From assembly GCA_033762375.1 (NCBI GenBank), contig JANRLQ010000069.1, positions 33,343 to 97,342 of the forward strand: a stretch of 64,000 bases of DNA. The letters are read 5' to 3'. The notes beneath the pieces were generated by a model. It was not told where the DNA came from. It worked only from the letters and a program-made list of their open reading frames with translations, and did not search any database. The position numbers and the translations under genes were made by a program. Shown piece after piece: positions 34,267 through 43,304 of this stretch. This DNA is from RDXT01 sp033762375. GTDB lineage: Bacteria; Bacteroidota; Bacteroidia; J057. Each line of letters opens with the position of its first letter. Position 1 is the stretch's first letter.

Positions 34267-36267
34267 ATGTATTTCATCGGATACGATATTGGCAGCGCCA
34301 CCATACGAGCAGCGCTTTTTGATGGAAATACCCATCAGGAGATCTGTCGTATCCAGTACCCCGATACTGAGATGGAGATTCTGGCTCGTCAGCGGGGATG
34401 GGCAGAGCAGCAGCCGGAAATGTGGTGGATGTATCTCTGTATGGCTACCCGTCGGTTGCTGGACAAAAGCAGGGTCGCCCCGGCGGATATTAAGGGGATC
34501 GGGATCTCCTACCAGATGCATGGTCTCGTGCTGATAGATGCAGCCTGCCGGGTGCTGCGGCCTGCGATCATCTGGTGCGACAGCCGGGCTGTGAATATCG
34601 GCAAGCAGGCTTTTGAGGACGTCGGGAAAACCTATTGCCTGGAAAACCTGCTCAATTCACCCGGCAACTTTACGGCCTCCCGCCTGCGCTGGGTACGGGA
34701 TCATGAGCCGGATGTGTACCGGCAGGTGTACAAAATGCTGCTGCCGGGAGATTTTATTGCGATGAAGCTGACAGGCGAGGTGAATACCACCCTGCCGGGA
34801 CTATCGGAGGCGATCTGCTGGGACTTTAAGGAGCGGCGGCTGGCGTATGAACTGCTGCAGTACTATGAGATTCCGGAGTCGCTGATTCCGGATCTGGTCC
34901 CGACTTTTTCCATACAGGGGCGGCTTACGCCAGAGGCAGCCAACATGACCGGGCTGCTGCCGGGCACCCCGCTCTGCTACCGGGCTGGTGACCAGCCTAA
35001 CCACGCACTCTCGCTGAATGTCCTCAAACCCAATGAGTTTGCGGCGACCAGCAGCGCATCAGGTGTCGTGTACGGGATCGTGGACCGGCCTGTGTATGAT
35101 ATTCACTCCCGGATCAATGCATTTGCCCACGTCAATTACCAGGACAACCAGGACCGGATCGGGATGTTGTTGTGCCTCAACGGGGCCGGAAGTCAGTATA
35201 GCTGGATCAAACACCAGGTAGCCCATACCGGGCAGTCCTATCAGGACCTGGAGCGGATCGTCAAGACGATTCCGGTGGGGGCAGACGGGCTGTGTACGCT
35301 TCCCTTCGGCAACGGGGCAGAGCGTATGCTCGAAAACCGCAACCTCAACGCGCATATCCTCAACCTCCAGTTTGGGCGTCATACCCGCGCGCATCTGTAC
35401 CGCTCTGCCCTGGAGGGAGTAGCGTTTTCCTTTGTGTCGGGGGTTAATATTCTCAAGCAGATCGGGCTTGACGTAGGGGTGATCCGGGTCAGCAACGACG
35501 ATATGTTTCAGTCAGAGACCTTTTCTACCACCATTGCTACCCTGCTGGACTGTCAGATAGAGGTCGTCGAGACCAACGACGCAGTAGGCGCAGCCCGTGC
35601 GGCAGGGGTGGCGATCGGCCATTTTGCGCATGTGGAGGACGCCGTCTCCGGGATACGGCCCCATGCCATCCATGAGCCGGTTCTCGACATGGCCCTCTGC
35701 CAGCAGGCCTACAACCTCTGGCTGGCCAATCTCCAGAAAATGACCCAGGAGCCCGCCTCCTCCCGCAACTATCAGTTCTACAAACTCCGCCATGAGACCC
35801 TGCAGCAGGAGATCATCGAGAAAGAAAAAGCCCTGACCCTGTCCTCCCTCCGGCAACTGACCCAGCAGAACCTCCTCAAGGAAGCCCGTGACACCCTGGC
35901 CCAGCTCAGGCGAGGTGGCGTAGGCGAAGGAGACATGACCCCTGTCGCGGACCTGATCCGCAAACTGGACCATCAGTTGAAGGTGGACAAAAGTTGGGAG
36001 GAGTTTGTGTATTCATTTGATATGCTCCAGTCGGGTTTTTTTCAGCACCTGAAGGACACCTATCCCCAGCTCTCAGCAGATGAAATGAAACTTTGTGCCT
36101 ATCTGCGTATGGATATGGCCTCTAAAGACATTGCTGACCAGCTCAATATTTCCCTGCGCGGGGTTGAGACCCGGCGCTACCGCCTCCGCAAAAAACTCAA
36201 TCTTCCGGCTCAGGTAAGCCTCACCGAGTTTATTCAGCACTTGCAGGTCTCGCAGTCTGCTTCCTGA
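34267..36267 (+). CDS. Xylulokinase-like FGGY kinase fused to a C-terminal LuxR-type HTH domain
   Basis: The 666-residue fusion is unusual. Residues 1-490 are an FGGY carbohydrate kinase closest to xylulokinase: Asp7 in FIGYDIGS, SYQMHGLVL, IIWCDSR, the catalytic-base candidate Asp242 in YRAGDQPNHAL, and the ATP-side blocks GAGSQYSWI, LPFGNGAERML and RVSNDDMFQSE. Residues about 495-565 are a charged coiled-coil linker. Residues about 601-648 are a helix-turn-helix (LSADEMKLCAYLRM, ASKDIADQLNISLRGVE, RYRLRKKLNL) like that of Bacteroidota TPR/triple-tyrosine regulators and of the fragment at 1-242. I start at 34267 because the paralogue at 36662 begins with the same motif; GTG at 34210 is possible. 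The likely role is a sugar-sensing transcription factor, with or without kinase activity, for the susCD genes downstream. The catalytic residues look intact. Confidence 0.92.
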   Translation: MYFIGYDIGSATIRAALFDGNTHQEICRIQYPDTEMEILARQRGWAEQQPEMWWMYLCMATRRLLDKSRVAPADIKGIGISYQMHGLVLIDAACRVLRPAIIWCDSRAVNIGKQAFEDVGKTYCLENLLNSPGNFTASRLRWVRDHEPDVYRQVYKMLLPGDFIAMKLTGEVNTTLPGLSEAICWDFKERRLAYELLQYYEIPESLIPDLVPTFSIQGRLTPEAANMTGLLPGTPLCYRAGDQPNHALSLNVLKPNEFAATSSASGVVYGIVDRPVYDIHSRINAFAHVNYQDNQDRIGMLLCLNGAGSQYSWIKHQVAHTGQSYQDLERIVKTIPVGADGLCTLPFGNGAERMLENRNLNAHILNLQFGRHTRAHLYRSALEGVAFSFVSGVNILKQIGLDVGVIRVSNDDMFQSETFSTTIATLLDCQIEVVETNDAVGAARAAGVAIGHFAHVEDAVSGIRPHAIHEPVLDMALCQQAYNLWLANLQKMTQEPASSRNYQFYKLRHETLQQEIIEKEKALTLSSLRQLTQQNLLKEARDTLAQLRRGGVGEGDMTPVADLIRKLDHQLKVDKSWEEFVYSFDMLQSGFFQHLKDTYPQLSADEMKLCAYLRMDMASKDIADQLNISLRGVETRRYRLRKKLNLPAQVSLTEFIQHLQVSQSAS

Positions 36268-36661
36268 CGAGGAGCTGTTGACGTAGTGCTGACGTAGTAG
36301 CAGATAATAGCTGACGAATTTTTGCAGGGATTGTTTTTTTTTTATCCTGAATCATGCCCGGTAACTTAGTTCAAACGGTTGTACAGATGCCGGGGCATGT
36401 CTCCAGGGTATCCAAACGATCGGGCAGGACTACACTATCGTCTTATTTTTCAGGAGCAGGTCATATTTTAAGGGAATAGCTTTCCTTCCGCTGCCTGGCG
36501 ACGTGATGTCACCTGACCGATACAGGGTATCTCTCCCATCTGCTATCACCGCTTTAGAAGCTGGCAACCCACCTATGGTCTATCAGGCCCGAAGTATGGC
36601 TGACGTAGTACCCGGATTGTGACTGCCAGTATTGGTTTCTAACCCTGTAGCGTGTGGTCTG
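36268..36661 (+). promoter_or_regulatory. Regulatory gap between the two kinases with TGACGTAGT repeats
   Basis: TGACGTAGT occurs at 36279-36287, 36290-36298 (11-bp spacing, one helical turn) and 36601-36609. The last two share the longer GCTGACGTAGTA; a partial GCTGACGA lies near 36310. A further inverted repeat, CATGCCCGG/CCGGGGCATG, spans 36353-36399 with a T-rich tract before it. No open frame of note. These are candidate operators for the HTH protein just upstream or for another regulator. Confidence 0.45.
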
Positions 36662-38143
36662 ATGTATCTGCTAGGATTTGATATTGGGAGTTCGTCAGTG
36701 AAGGTAGCCCTCGTAGAAGCGGCCACCCGTACTGTCGTGACCGTCGTACATGCCCCTGATACAGAGATGCCGATAGAGGCACCTCAACCAGGCTGGGCGG
36801 AGCAGGCACCTCAGATGTGGTGGAAGTATGCCTGTCAGGCTTGTCAGTCGCTGTCAGTATTGTACCCTGATAAAGTCCGCCAGATTTCCGCTATCGGCAT
36901 TGCCTACCAGATGCACGGGCTGGTCCTGACGGATGCTGCGCATACACCGCTGCGGCCTGCCATCATCTGGTGTGACAGCCGGGCTGTGGAGGTCGGCAAC
37001 CAGGCCCTGCGGGACCTGGGACCTGGTATTGCCCCGACGCTGCTCAATCCCCCCGGCAACTTCACCGCCTCCAAACTCCGATGGGTCCAGACCCACGAGC
37101 CCCATCACCTGGCCGCTGCGGCCTGGTATATGCTGCCGGGTGACTATATCGCCCTGCGAATGACCGGTGTACCGGCTACGACCGTCTCAGGACTGTCGGA
37201 GGGGGTTATCTGGGACTTTGGGGCACACCGGGTCTCCGAGACACTGGCGGGTTATTACCAGATTGATACCCAACTGATCCCACAGGTCGTGCCTACCTGC
37301 GGGCACCAGGGCGAACTGTTGCCCGCCGCTGCTGCCGAACTGGGGCTGAGGCCGGGTATCCCGGTGACCTACCGGGCAGGCGACCAGCCTAACAATGCCC
37401 TGGCCCTGAATGTCCTCCAGCCCGGCGAGATAGCCGCCACCGGCGGTACCTCCGGGGTCGTGTATGGGGTCGTAGACCGCCTGCTGTATGACCCGCAGGG
37501 TCGTGTTAATAGTTTTGCGCATGTCAATCACGAGCCACATCAGCCCAGAATCGGGGTACTGCTGTGTATCAACGGAGCGGGAAGCCAGTACAACTGGATC
37601 CGCCAGCAGGTGGCACTGGCCGGTATGCGCTACAGCGAGATGGAGCAAAGTGCCGCGTCCGCTCCCATCGGGGCAGATGGACTGATGGTGTTGCCCTTTG
37701 GCAATGGTGCCGAGCGTATGCTCGGCAACCGCACCCCTGGCGGGCATATCTCCCCGATCCAGTTCAACCGCCACCAGCGCGCCCATATCTTCCGGGCGAC
37801 CCTGGAGGGGATTGCCTTCTCCTTTGTATACGGCATCCAGCTCATGGCCGACCTCGGGCTGGACCTGCGTATGATGCGGGTAGGGCATGACAACCTGTTT
37901 CAGTCATCGGTGTTTTCGCAGACCATTTCCAATGTCACCGAGTGCGAAATCCAGGTGATCGAAACAACCGGTGCTGCCGGAGCAGCCTGTGCCGCAGGCG
38001 TTGCGGTAGGGTTGTACAGCTCGCTGGAGGAGGCCGTCGGCGGAGTGGCTCCGGTGAAGCGATTTTTACCAGACCGGGACCGGATCGCCCATGAGGACGC
38101 CTATCACCGCTGGGCCGAATTTCTGAGCCGTATCCTGGCCTGA
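36662..38143 (+). CDS. xylB: Xylulokinase-like FGGY carbohydrate kinase
   Basis: A 493-residue FGGY kinase paralogous to the kinase part of the preceding gene. Shared signatures: Asp7 in LLGFDIGSSSVKVAL, AYQMHGLVLTDA, IIWCDSRAVEVG, PGNFTASKLRW, Asp241 in YRAGDQPNNALALN, GAGSQYNWIRQQ, LPFGNGAERML and RVGHDNLFQSSVFS. The QMHGLV block points to xylulose as substrate (ATP-dependent formation of xylulose 5-phosphate, cytoplasm), but related kinases can use other ketoses. It has no HTH extension and ends as normal xylulokinases do. Start at 36662 is set by the conserved DIGS start; a TTG 30 bp upstream is also open. It lies 84 bp before susC, in the same direction. No xylose isomerase gene is in the window. 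Confidence 0.9.
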   Translation: MYLLGFDIGSSSVKVALVEAATRTVVTVVHAPDTEMPIEAPQPGWAEQAPQMWWKYACQACQSLSVLYPDKVRQISAIGIAYQMHGLVLTDAAHTPLRPAIIWCDSRAVEVGNQALRDLGPGIAPTLLNPPGNFTASKLRWVQTHEPHHLAAAAWYMLPGDYIALRMTGVPATTVSGLSEGVIWDFGAHRVSETLAGYYQIDTQLIPQVVPTCGHQGELLPAAAAELGLRPGIPVTYRAGDQPNNALALNVLQPGEIAATGGTSGVVYGVVDRLLYDPQGRVNSFAHVNHEPHQPRIGVLLCINGAGSQYNWIRQQVALAGMRYSEMEQSAASAPIGADGLMVLPFGNGAERMLGNRTPGGHISPIQFNRHQRAHIFRATLEGIAFSFVYGIQLMADLGLDLRMMRVGHDNLFQSSVFSQTISNVTECEIQVIETTGAAGAACAAGVAVGLYSSLEEAVGGVAPVKRFLPDRDRIAHEDAYHRWAEFLSRILA

Positions 38144-38227
38144 CAGGACATAAGCACATGGAAAAAAGTTATAATCTGTTCTTTTTCAATTGTTTATCTA
38201 CTAACTCACTATTAGCTTCAAATCGTT

Positions 38228-41200
38228 ATGAGTAAACTTCCACATTCCCTCAGTACCGTGCTGATCCACTGGGGGCGTCACCTGTCCATGCTGCTGTTGC
38301 TGACAGCCAGCGTGGTGACGGGATACGCCCAGGTGCGCGTCTCCGGCACCGTGACGGATGAAACCTCTGGCAGCCCTGTCATAGGTGCCTCTGTAATCAT
38401 CCAGGGCACGACAACAGGTGCGCTGACCGGTGACGATGGTTCTTTTTCGCTGACCGTCAACAAAGGCCAGGCATTGGTGATTTCAATGGTTTCCTTCGAG
38501 ACGCAGGTCGTGACGGTCGGGGATAATCCCGTGATCAACGTGGTGCTGAAGGCGATCACCGTGGACGAGGTCGTGGTGACGGGGTACTCCTCCCAGCGGA
38601 AACGCGACATCACAGGGGCTGTATCGGTCATCAAGGCATCTGAGATGAATGAAATCGTAGCCCCCAGCTTCATTCAGAAGATCGAAGGCCGCGCTACCGG
38701 GGTGAATATTTCTACCTCCGGTGAGCCTGGCAGCGGTACCGTCGTACGTATCCGGGGGATCAGCTCCTTCCAGAACAACGACCCGCTTTACATCATTGAC
38801 GGGGTGCCCGTACAGGACTCATACCAGAATGGTCTCAACCCCAATGACATTGAGTCTATCCAGGTCCTGAAGGACGCTTCTGCTGCCTCTATCTACGGAG
38901 CCCGCGCCAACAACGGGGTTGTCATCGTTACTACCAAAAAAGGAAGTGCCGGCGCTGTACGTGTTACCTATGACGGTTACGCCGGGGTACAGGTGCCTGT
39001 AGGCAAGTATGACCTGATCGTAGATCCTAAGGACTACTCAGAGGTGGTATGGCGCTCACATGAGAATGCCAATATTGCCATCCCTACAGCCGTGCCTTAT
39101 GCCTTCGGACGGGGCCAGATTCCGACCTACTACTATGACGGAAGCAGCAGCGGATATCCTGGTGCCAATCAGGTGGACGAAAGCCTGTATTCTTATCCCA
39201 ATAACCTGATCATGAAGTCTAATCAGGCCGGGACTGACTGGTGGGATGAGGTATTTGATCCTTCCCGCATGACCGAGCATACAGTAGGGGTGTCTGGTGG
39301 CAGCAGCAACAGCAACTTCTATCTCTCTGCTAACTACCTGAACCAGGACGGTACGATGAAGTACACCTACTTCAACCGGGCCGCTATCCGTGCCAACTCT
39401 GAGTTCCGCGCCAAGAAGTTCACCTTCGGCGAAAACTTCTCCCTCGCCCGCTCACAAGGGGTGTCTATGCCCGGCGGCAACCAGCAGGAAGGCAACACCA
39501 TGACCCAGATCCTGAAGGCGCAGTCCATCATCCCGGTATATGACATCTCCGGTGTAAACTTTGCAGGTGGTAAAGCCAACGGCCTGAGCAACGGTACCAA
39601 CCCCGTAGCCCAGATCTACCGCAACCGTAACAACGAAGGTACCTACTACCGTATCCTGGGTAATGCTTACGGACAGGTGGAAATCGTTAAGGGGCTGAAG
39701 GCCCGGACCAGCCTCGGAGTTGACTTTTTTGACAACTACAACGGCGGCTTTAACTTCCCGACCTGGGAAAACTCAGAGCCTACCACTGTCAACGGCTGGA
39801 ACGAAAACTGGTCTAAAGGATTTACCTGGACCTGGACCAATACCCTGACCTACAACCATACCTTTGCTGATGTACACAACGTACAGGCTCTGGTAGGATA
39901 CGAGGCGATCAAGGGTACCTTCCGCAACATCGGCGGCTCACTGGCCAACTACTTCACGACTGACATCAATGCCTGGTACCTGAGCACCGGTCTGGCCGAT
40001 CCAGGATCACGCACGGTCAACAGCGGTGGATCTTTCCGCTCGCTGGCATCTGCTTTCGCAAAAGTAGACTACGCTTTCTCAGACAAGTACCTGATCAGTG
40101 CGACCATCCGTCGCGACGGTTCTTCTAACTTCGGTACTCAGAAGTACGGGGTATTCCCTGCTGTGAGTGTAGGCTGGCGTCTGACAGGTGAGTCCTTCCT
40201 CGAAGGTGTGACCTGGCTGGAAGACCTCAAACTGCGCGCTGGATACGGGGTGACTGGTAACCAGGAGATCCCTGGTGGTAATGCATTCGACCGCTTTGGT
40301 GGCGATCCAGGTTCTTCTTTCTATGCTATCGGCGGTGGTAATACCCTCGCTACCGGTTACGCCCTCACCAACCGCGGCAACGCGGCTACCAAGTGGGAAG
40401 AAAACATCTCCACCAACATCGGGGTTGATGCGTCTCTGATGAGCGGTGCACTGGTTGTCGTACTTGACGTGTATCAGCGTACAGTGGACGGGCTGCTCTT
40501 TAACCCGGCACTGCCTGCAACCAGCGGTACCGCTGCTGCTCCCTTTATCAACGTGGCCAAAATGGAAAACAGAGGGATTGACGCTTCTGCTACCTACCGC
40601 AAGGATTTTGGCAAACTCGGATTTGACGCTACGCTCAACTTCTCCGTCTATCGCAACGAGATCCTCGACATTGACGGTAACTCCACCTCCTTCTTCTCAA
40701 CGGGCGGTGATACCCGTATCGGTCGCACGGCGTTTAACACCCTCGGCTCACCGATCGGTACCTTCTACGGATTTACGGCAGACGGTATTTTCCGCAGCGA
40801 AGAAGAAGTAGCCGCCCATGCCCAGCAGGATGGTGCCGCTGTAGGACGCCTCCGTTTCAAAGACATCAGCGGTCCTGGTGCTGACGGTATTGTAGGTACG
40901 GACGATGACCAGCCAGACGGTATCATCAACGATGCTGACCTCGGCGTGATCGGCAGCCCACACCCTGACTTTACCTCCGGCCTTACCCTGGGTCTGCGCT
41001 ACGGCAATTTTGATGCTTCTGTGTTTGTATTTGCTTCTGTTGGTAACCAGGTATTCAACTACAACAAGTTGTTTGAAGTATTCCGGTTCTTTAACACCAA
41101 CGTCCGCAAAGAAGTACTGGAGCGTTCCTTCCACCCGACCCTGAACCCTGACGGTGACTACCCGATCATGGATGAAAACGACGTATATAGCGAGCGTCCG

Positions 41201-41476
41201 AACAGCTTCTACGTAGAAAATGCTTCGTACCTGCGCTTCCGCAACATCCAGGTAGGCTACACCCTCCCGGCCAGTGTCGTCAGCAAAGTCGGCATCACCC
41301 GCCTCCGTCTGTACGTACAGGCACAAAATGCCTTCACGATCACCAAGTACAGCGGGATTGACCCTGCGCTCTCAAACTTTGGGGTACGGGGCAATGCTGA
41401 CCAGTGGATGGGTAACGACTTTGGTAACTATCCTGGTTCTCAGATATTCACAGTCGGCCTAAACCTTGGTTTCTAA
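38228..41476 (+). CDS. susC: SusC/RagA family TonB-linked outer-membrane receptor
   Basis: The 1082-residue TonB-dependent transporter pairs with SusD to bring oligosaccharides or other polymers' breakdown products through the outer membrane. Visible parts: signal peptide ending VVTGYAQ, CarboxypepD_reg domain (about 36-110, VRVSGTVTDETSGSPVIGASV), the SusC plug signature (DEVVVTGYSSQRKR, VVRIRGISSFQNNDPLYIIDGVPV, LKDASAASIYGARANNGVVIVTTKKG), then the 22-strand-type barrel to the terminal Phe (FTVGLNLGF). From about 39350 on, codon use shifts toward GGT, GTA, AAC and TAC, as in highly expressed genes, unlike its CGG-rich neighbours. It is 37 bp from susD and probably cotranscribed with it. 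Confidence 0.96.
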   Translation: MSKLPHSLSTVLIHWGRHLSMLLLLTASVVTGYAQVRVSGTVTDETSGSPVIGASVIIQGTTTGALTGDDGSFSLTVNKGQALVISMVSFETQVVTVGDNPVINVVLKAITVDEVVVTGYSSQRKRDITGAVSVIKASEMNEIVAPSFIQKIEGRATGVNISTSGEPGSGTVVRIRGISSFQNNDPLYIIDGVPVQDSYQNGLNPNDIESIQVLKDASAASIYGARANNGVVIVTTKKGSAGAVRVTYDGYAGVQVPVGKYDLIVDPKDYSEVVWRSHENANIAIPTAVPYAFGRGQIPTYYYDGSSSGYPGANQVDESLYSYPNNLIMKSNQAGTDWWDEVFDPSRMTEHTVGVSGGSSNSNFYLSANYLNQDGTMKYTYFNRAAIRANSEFRAKKFTFGENFSLARSQGVSMPGGNQQEGNTMTQILKAQSIIPVYDISGVNFAGGKANGLSNGTNPVAQIYRNRNNEGTYYRILGNAYGQVEIVKGLKARTSLGVDFFDNYNGGFNFPTWENSEPTTVNGWNENWSKGFTWTWTNTLTYNHTFADVHNVQALVGYEAIKGTFRNIGGSLANYFTTDINAWYLSTGLADPGSRTVNSGGSFRSLASAFAKVDYAFSDKYLISATIRRDGSSNFGTQKYGVFPAVSVGWRLTGESFLEGVTWLEDLKLRAGYGVTGNQEIPGGNAFDRFGGDPGSSFYAIGGGNTLATGYALTNRGNAATKWEENISTNIGVDASLMSGALVVVLDVYQRTVDGLLFNPALPATSGTAAAPFINVAKMENRGIDASATYRKDFGKLGFDATLNFSVYRNEILDIDGNSTSFFSTGGDTRIGRTAFNTLGSPIGTFYGFTADGIFRSEEEVAAHAQQDGAAVGRLRFKDISGPGADGIVGTDDDQPDGIINDADLGVIGSPHPDFTSGLTLGLRYGNFDASVFVFASVGNQVFNYNKLFEVFRFFNTNVRKEVLERSFHPTLNPDGDYPIMDENDVYSERPNSFYVENASYLRFRNIQVGYTLPASVVSKVGITRLRLYVQAQNAFTITKYSGIDPALSNFGVRGNADQWMGNDFGNYPGSQIFTVGLNLGF

Positions 41477-41513
41477 CCTGATGTCAACTGAACTTCTATA
41501 AAAACTTACAAGA

Positions 41514-43202
41514 ATGAAAAAGCACTGGATTAAAATATTAGCCGTACTCGGGATCGTCGGTACCCTCGCGGCTTGTACCGCTGAGTTCCTGGAGATTCCG
41601 GCACAAGGCGCCCTGGATGAGGGAACCCTGGCCAACAAAGTTGGTGTAGAGGCCGCCCTGATCTCAGCCTACTCCATGCTGGATGGCTGGAACAGCAACT
41701 GGGGTCAGTTTTCTCCCCCATGGCCTACCGCAGGCAGCAACTGGATCTGGGGTAGCGTCGCCTCTGACGACGCCTACAAAGGATCTGAGCCAGGTGACCA
41801 GGGTGAGATCAGCCAGATTGAGCTGTTTCAGTGGGCTCCGGGCAATACGTACTTTGATGGCAAATTTAAAGCCCTCTACGAAGGTGTAGCCCGCGCCAAC
41901 GCCACCCAGATACTGATGGCCAAGGCTGAAGGTATCGAAAGTGCGGATCAGGCCCGTATCGAAGGGGAAGTGAAATTCCTCCGGGCACACTTCCACTTTG
42001 ATGCATGGAAAATGTGGAAGAATGTTCCGTACTACACCGAGGCAGACGAGGACTTCAAGAAGACCAACGAAGCTGACATTGTGCCGTTGCTGAAGAAAGA
42101 CTTTGAGGACGCGGTTAATCTCCTGCCAGAGACCCAGCCTCAGGTCGGACGTGCCACCAAAGGTGCTGCTCAGGCATATCTCGGCAAGCTCCTCCTCTAC
42201 ACCGGTGACTATGCTGGTGCTAAAGTACAGCTGGACGCCGTAGTCAACAGTGGCCGGTATGCACTGCAGGATTGTTTCCATGACATTTTCTCTTCCGGTA
42301 CAGAAAACGGCAGCGAAATGATCTTCTCTATCCAGGCTTCTGTAAACGATGGTACGACAGAGGGCAACAACGGTAACTTCGCAGATCGTCTGACCTTCCC
42401 ACACGGGGGTAGCCCATTCGGCTGCTGCGGTTTCCACCAGCCTTCTCAAAACCTCGTTAATGCCTACAAGGTAGACGCCAACGGACTGCCCCTGCTCACA
42501 TCATTTAATGATGCCGACCTCACCTCCACCGATCCCGTAGATCCACGGCTCGACTGGACCGTAGGCCGTGACGATGTGCCATTCCTCAACTGGGGTACCC
42601 ATGGACCTACCTGGATCCGCTCCCGTTCATGGGCCGGTCCTTATAGCCCCAAAAAATTCACCCACCGTCAGGGTGAGCAGAGCAGCGTAGGCTGGTCAAA
42701 CGCTCAGTTGAACCCAATCAACATCCCCATCATCCGCTACTCTGATGTCCTGCTGATGCTGGCTGAGTGTGAGGTTGAGCTCAACAACCTGGAGCGTGCC
42801 CGCGCACTCGTCAACCAGGTTCGTGCCCGTGCAGCTGCCTGTGCCCAAGGCGCAGACGGTGGCACCACCACCATCAATGACACGCTCATCACCTGGGCTA
42901 CCTACAAAGTAGGTACCTACGAGACCCCCTGGTCTGATCAGGCCACGGCTCGCCTGGCTGTGCGCATGGAGCGCCGCCTGGAGCTGGCCCTGGAGGGACA
43001 CCGCTTCTTTGACCTCAGAAGATGGGGTGTCGCCAAAGAGGTGATGAACGCGTACATGGCTGTCGAAAAAACCAAGCGGACCTACATTGAGGCTTCTGCT
43101 GGGTTTGAAGACCGGCACATGCTGTATCCGCTGCCTACCGTTCAGATTGAGCTGAGCAAAAAAGACGGTATCCCGCAGCTGAAGCAAAACCCTGGCTATT
43201 AA
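41514..43202 (+). CDS. susD: SusD/RagB family nutrient-binding lipoprotein
   Basis: The 562-residue surface lipoprotein covers the SusC pore and binds the substrate. Lipoprotein signal: MKKHWIKILAVLGIVGTLAAC with Cys21 as anchor. The SusD fold is seen in FLEIPAQGALDEGTLANKVGVEAALISAYSML, the TPR-like helices (RIEGEVKFLRAHFHFDAWKMW, AYLGKLLLYTGDYAGA), and the C-terminal IPIIRYSDVLLMLAECEVELNNLERARALVNQVRARA and RRLELALEGHRFFDLRRWG blocks. Codon use is as in susC. A strong terminator follows at 43244, so the susCD unit is probably separate from the FG-GAP genes. Confidence 0.96.
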   Translation: MKKHWIKILAVLGIVGTLAACTAEFLEIPAQGALDEGTLANKVGVEAALISAYSMLDGWNSNWGQFSPPWPTAGSNWIWGSVASDDAYKGSEPGDQGEISQIELFQWAPGNTYFDGKFKALYEGVARANATQILMAKAEGIESADQARIEGEVKFLRAHFHFDAWKMWKNVPYYTEADEDFKKTNEADIVPLLKKDFEDAVNLLPETQPQVGRATKGAAQAYLGKLLLYTGDYAGAKVQLDAVVNSGRYALQDCFHDIFSSGTENGSEMIFSIQASVNDGTTEGNNGNFADRLTFPHGGSPFGCCGFHQPSQNLVNAYKVDANGLPLLTSFNDADLTSTDPVDPRLDWTVGRDDVPFLNWGTHGPTWIRSRSWAGPYSPKKFTHRQGEQSSVGWSNAQLNPINIPIIRYSDVLLMLAECEVELNNLERARALVNQVRARAAACAQGADGGTTTINDTLITWATYKVGTYETPWSDQATARLAVRMERRLELALEGHRFFDLRRWGVAKEVMNAYMAVEKTKRTYIEASAGFEDRHMLYPLPTVQIELSKKDGIPQLKQNPGY

Positions 43203-43243
43203 CGGCTTATTTTTAAGCAGTAGTAATAGTAGTTTGAACCACG

Positions 43244-43272
43244 GAAGAGGCAGCAACCCTGCCTCTTCTTTT
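43244..43272 (+). terminator. Rho-independent terminator after susD
   Basis: A 10-bp perfect stem GAAGAGGCAG/CTGCCTCTTC with loop CAACC, followed by TTTT. It ends 3 bp before the -7 element of the next gene. Confidence 0.88.
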
Positions 43273-43274
43273 CG

Positions 43275-43282
43275 TATCTTAC
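43275..43282 (+). promoter_or_regulatory. -7-like element (TATCTTAC) for the first FG-GAP/UnbV lipoprotein
   Basis: TATCTTAC lies 23 bp after the terminator stem and 30 bp (from its first base) before the ATG at 43305. It differs from TAnnTTTG at two positions but sits at the same distance as the other TATCTTT boxes. Confidence 0.35.
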
Positions 43283-43304
43283 GGTATCAAATACCCCGCA
43301 TCGT

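Noticed and set aside
36320..36345. Terminator from the run of T residues after the kinase-HTH gene
   Set aside because: A T tract is present, but no stable stem precedes it; only a 4-bp GGAT/ATCC pairing spans it.
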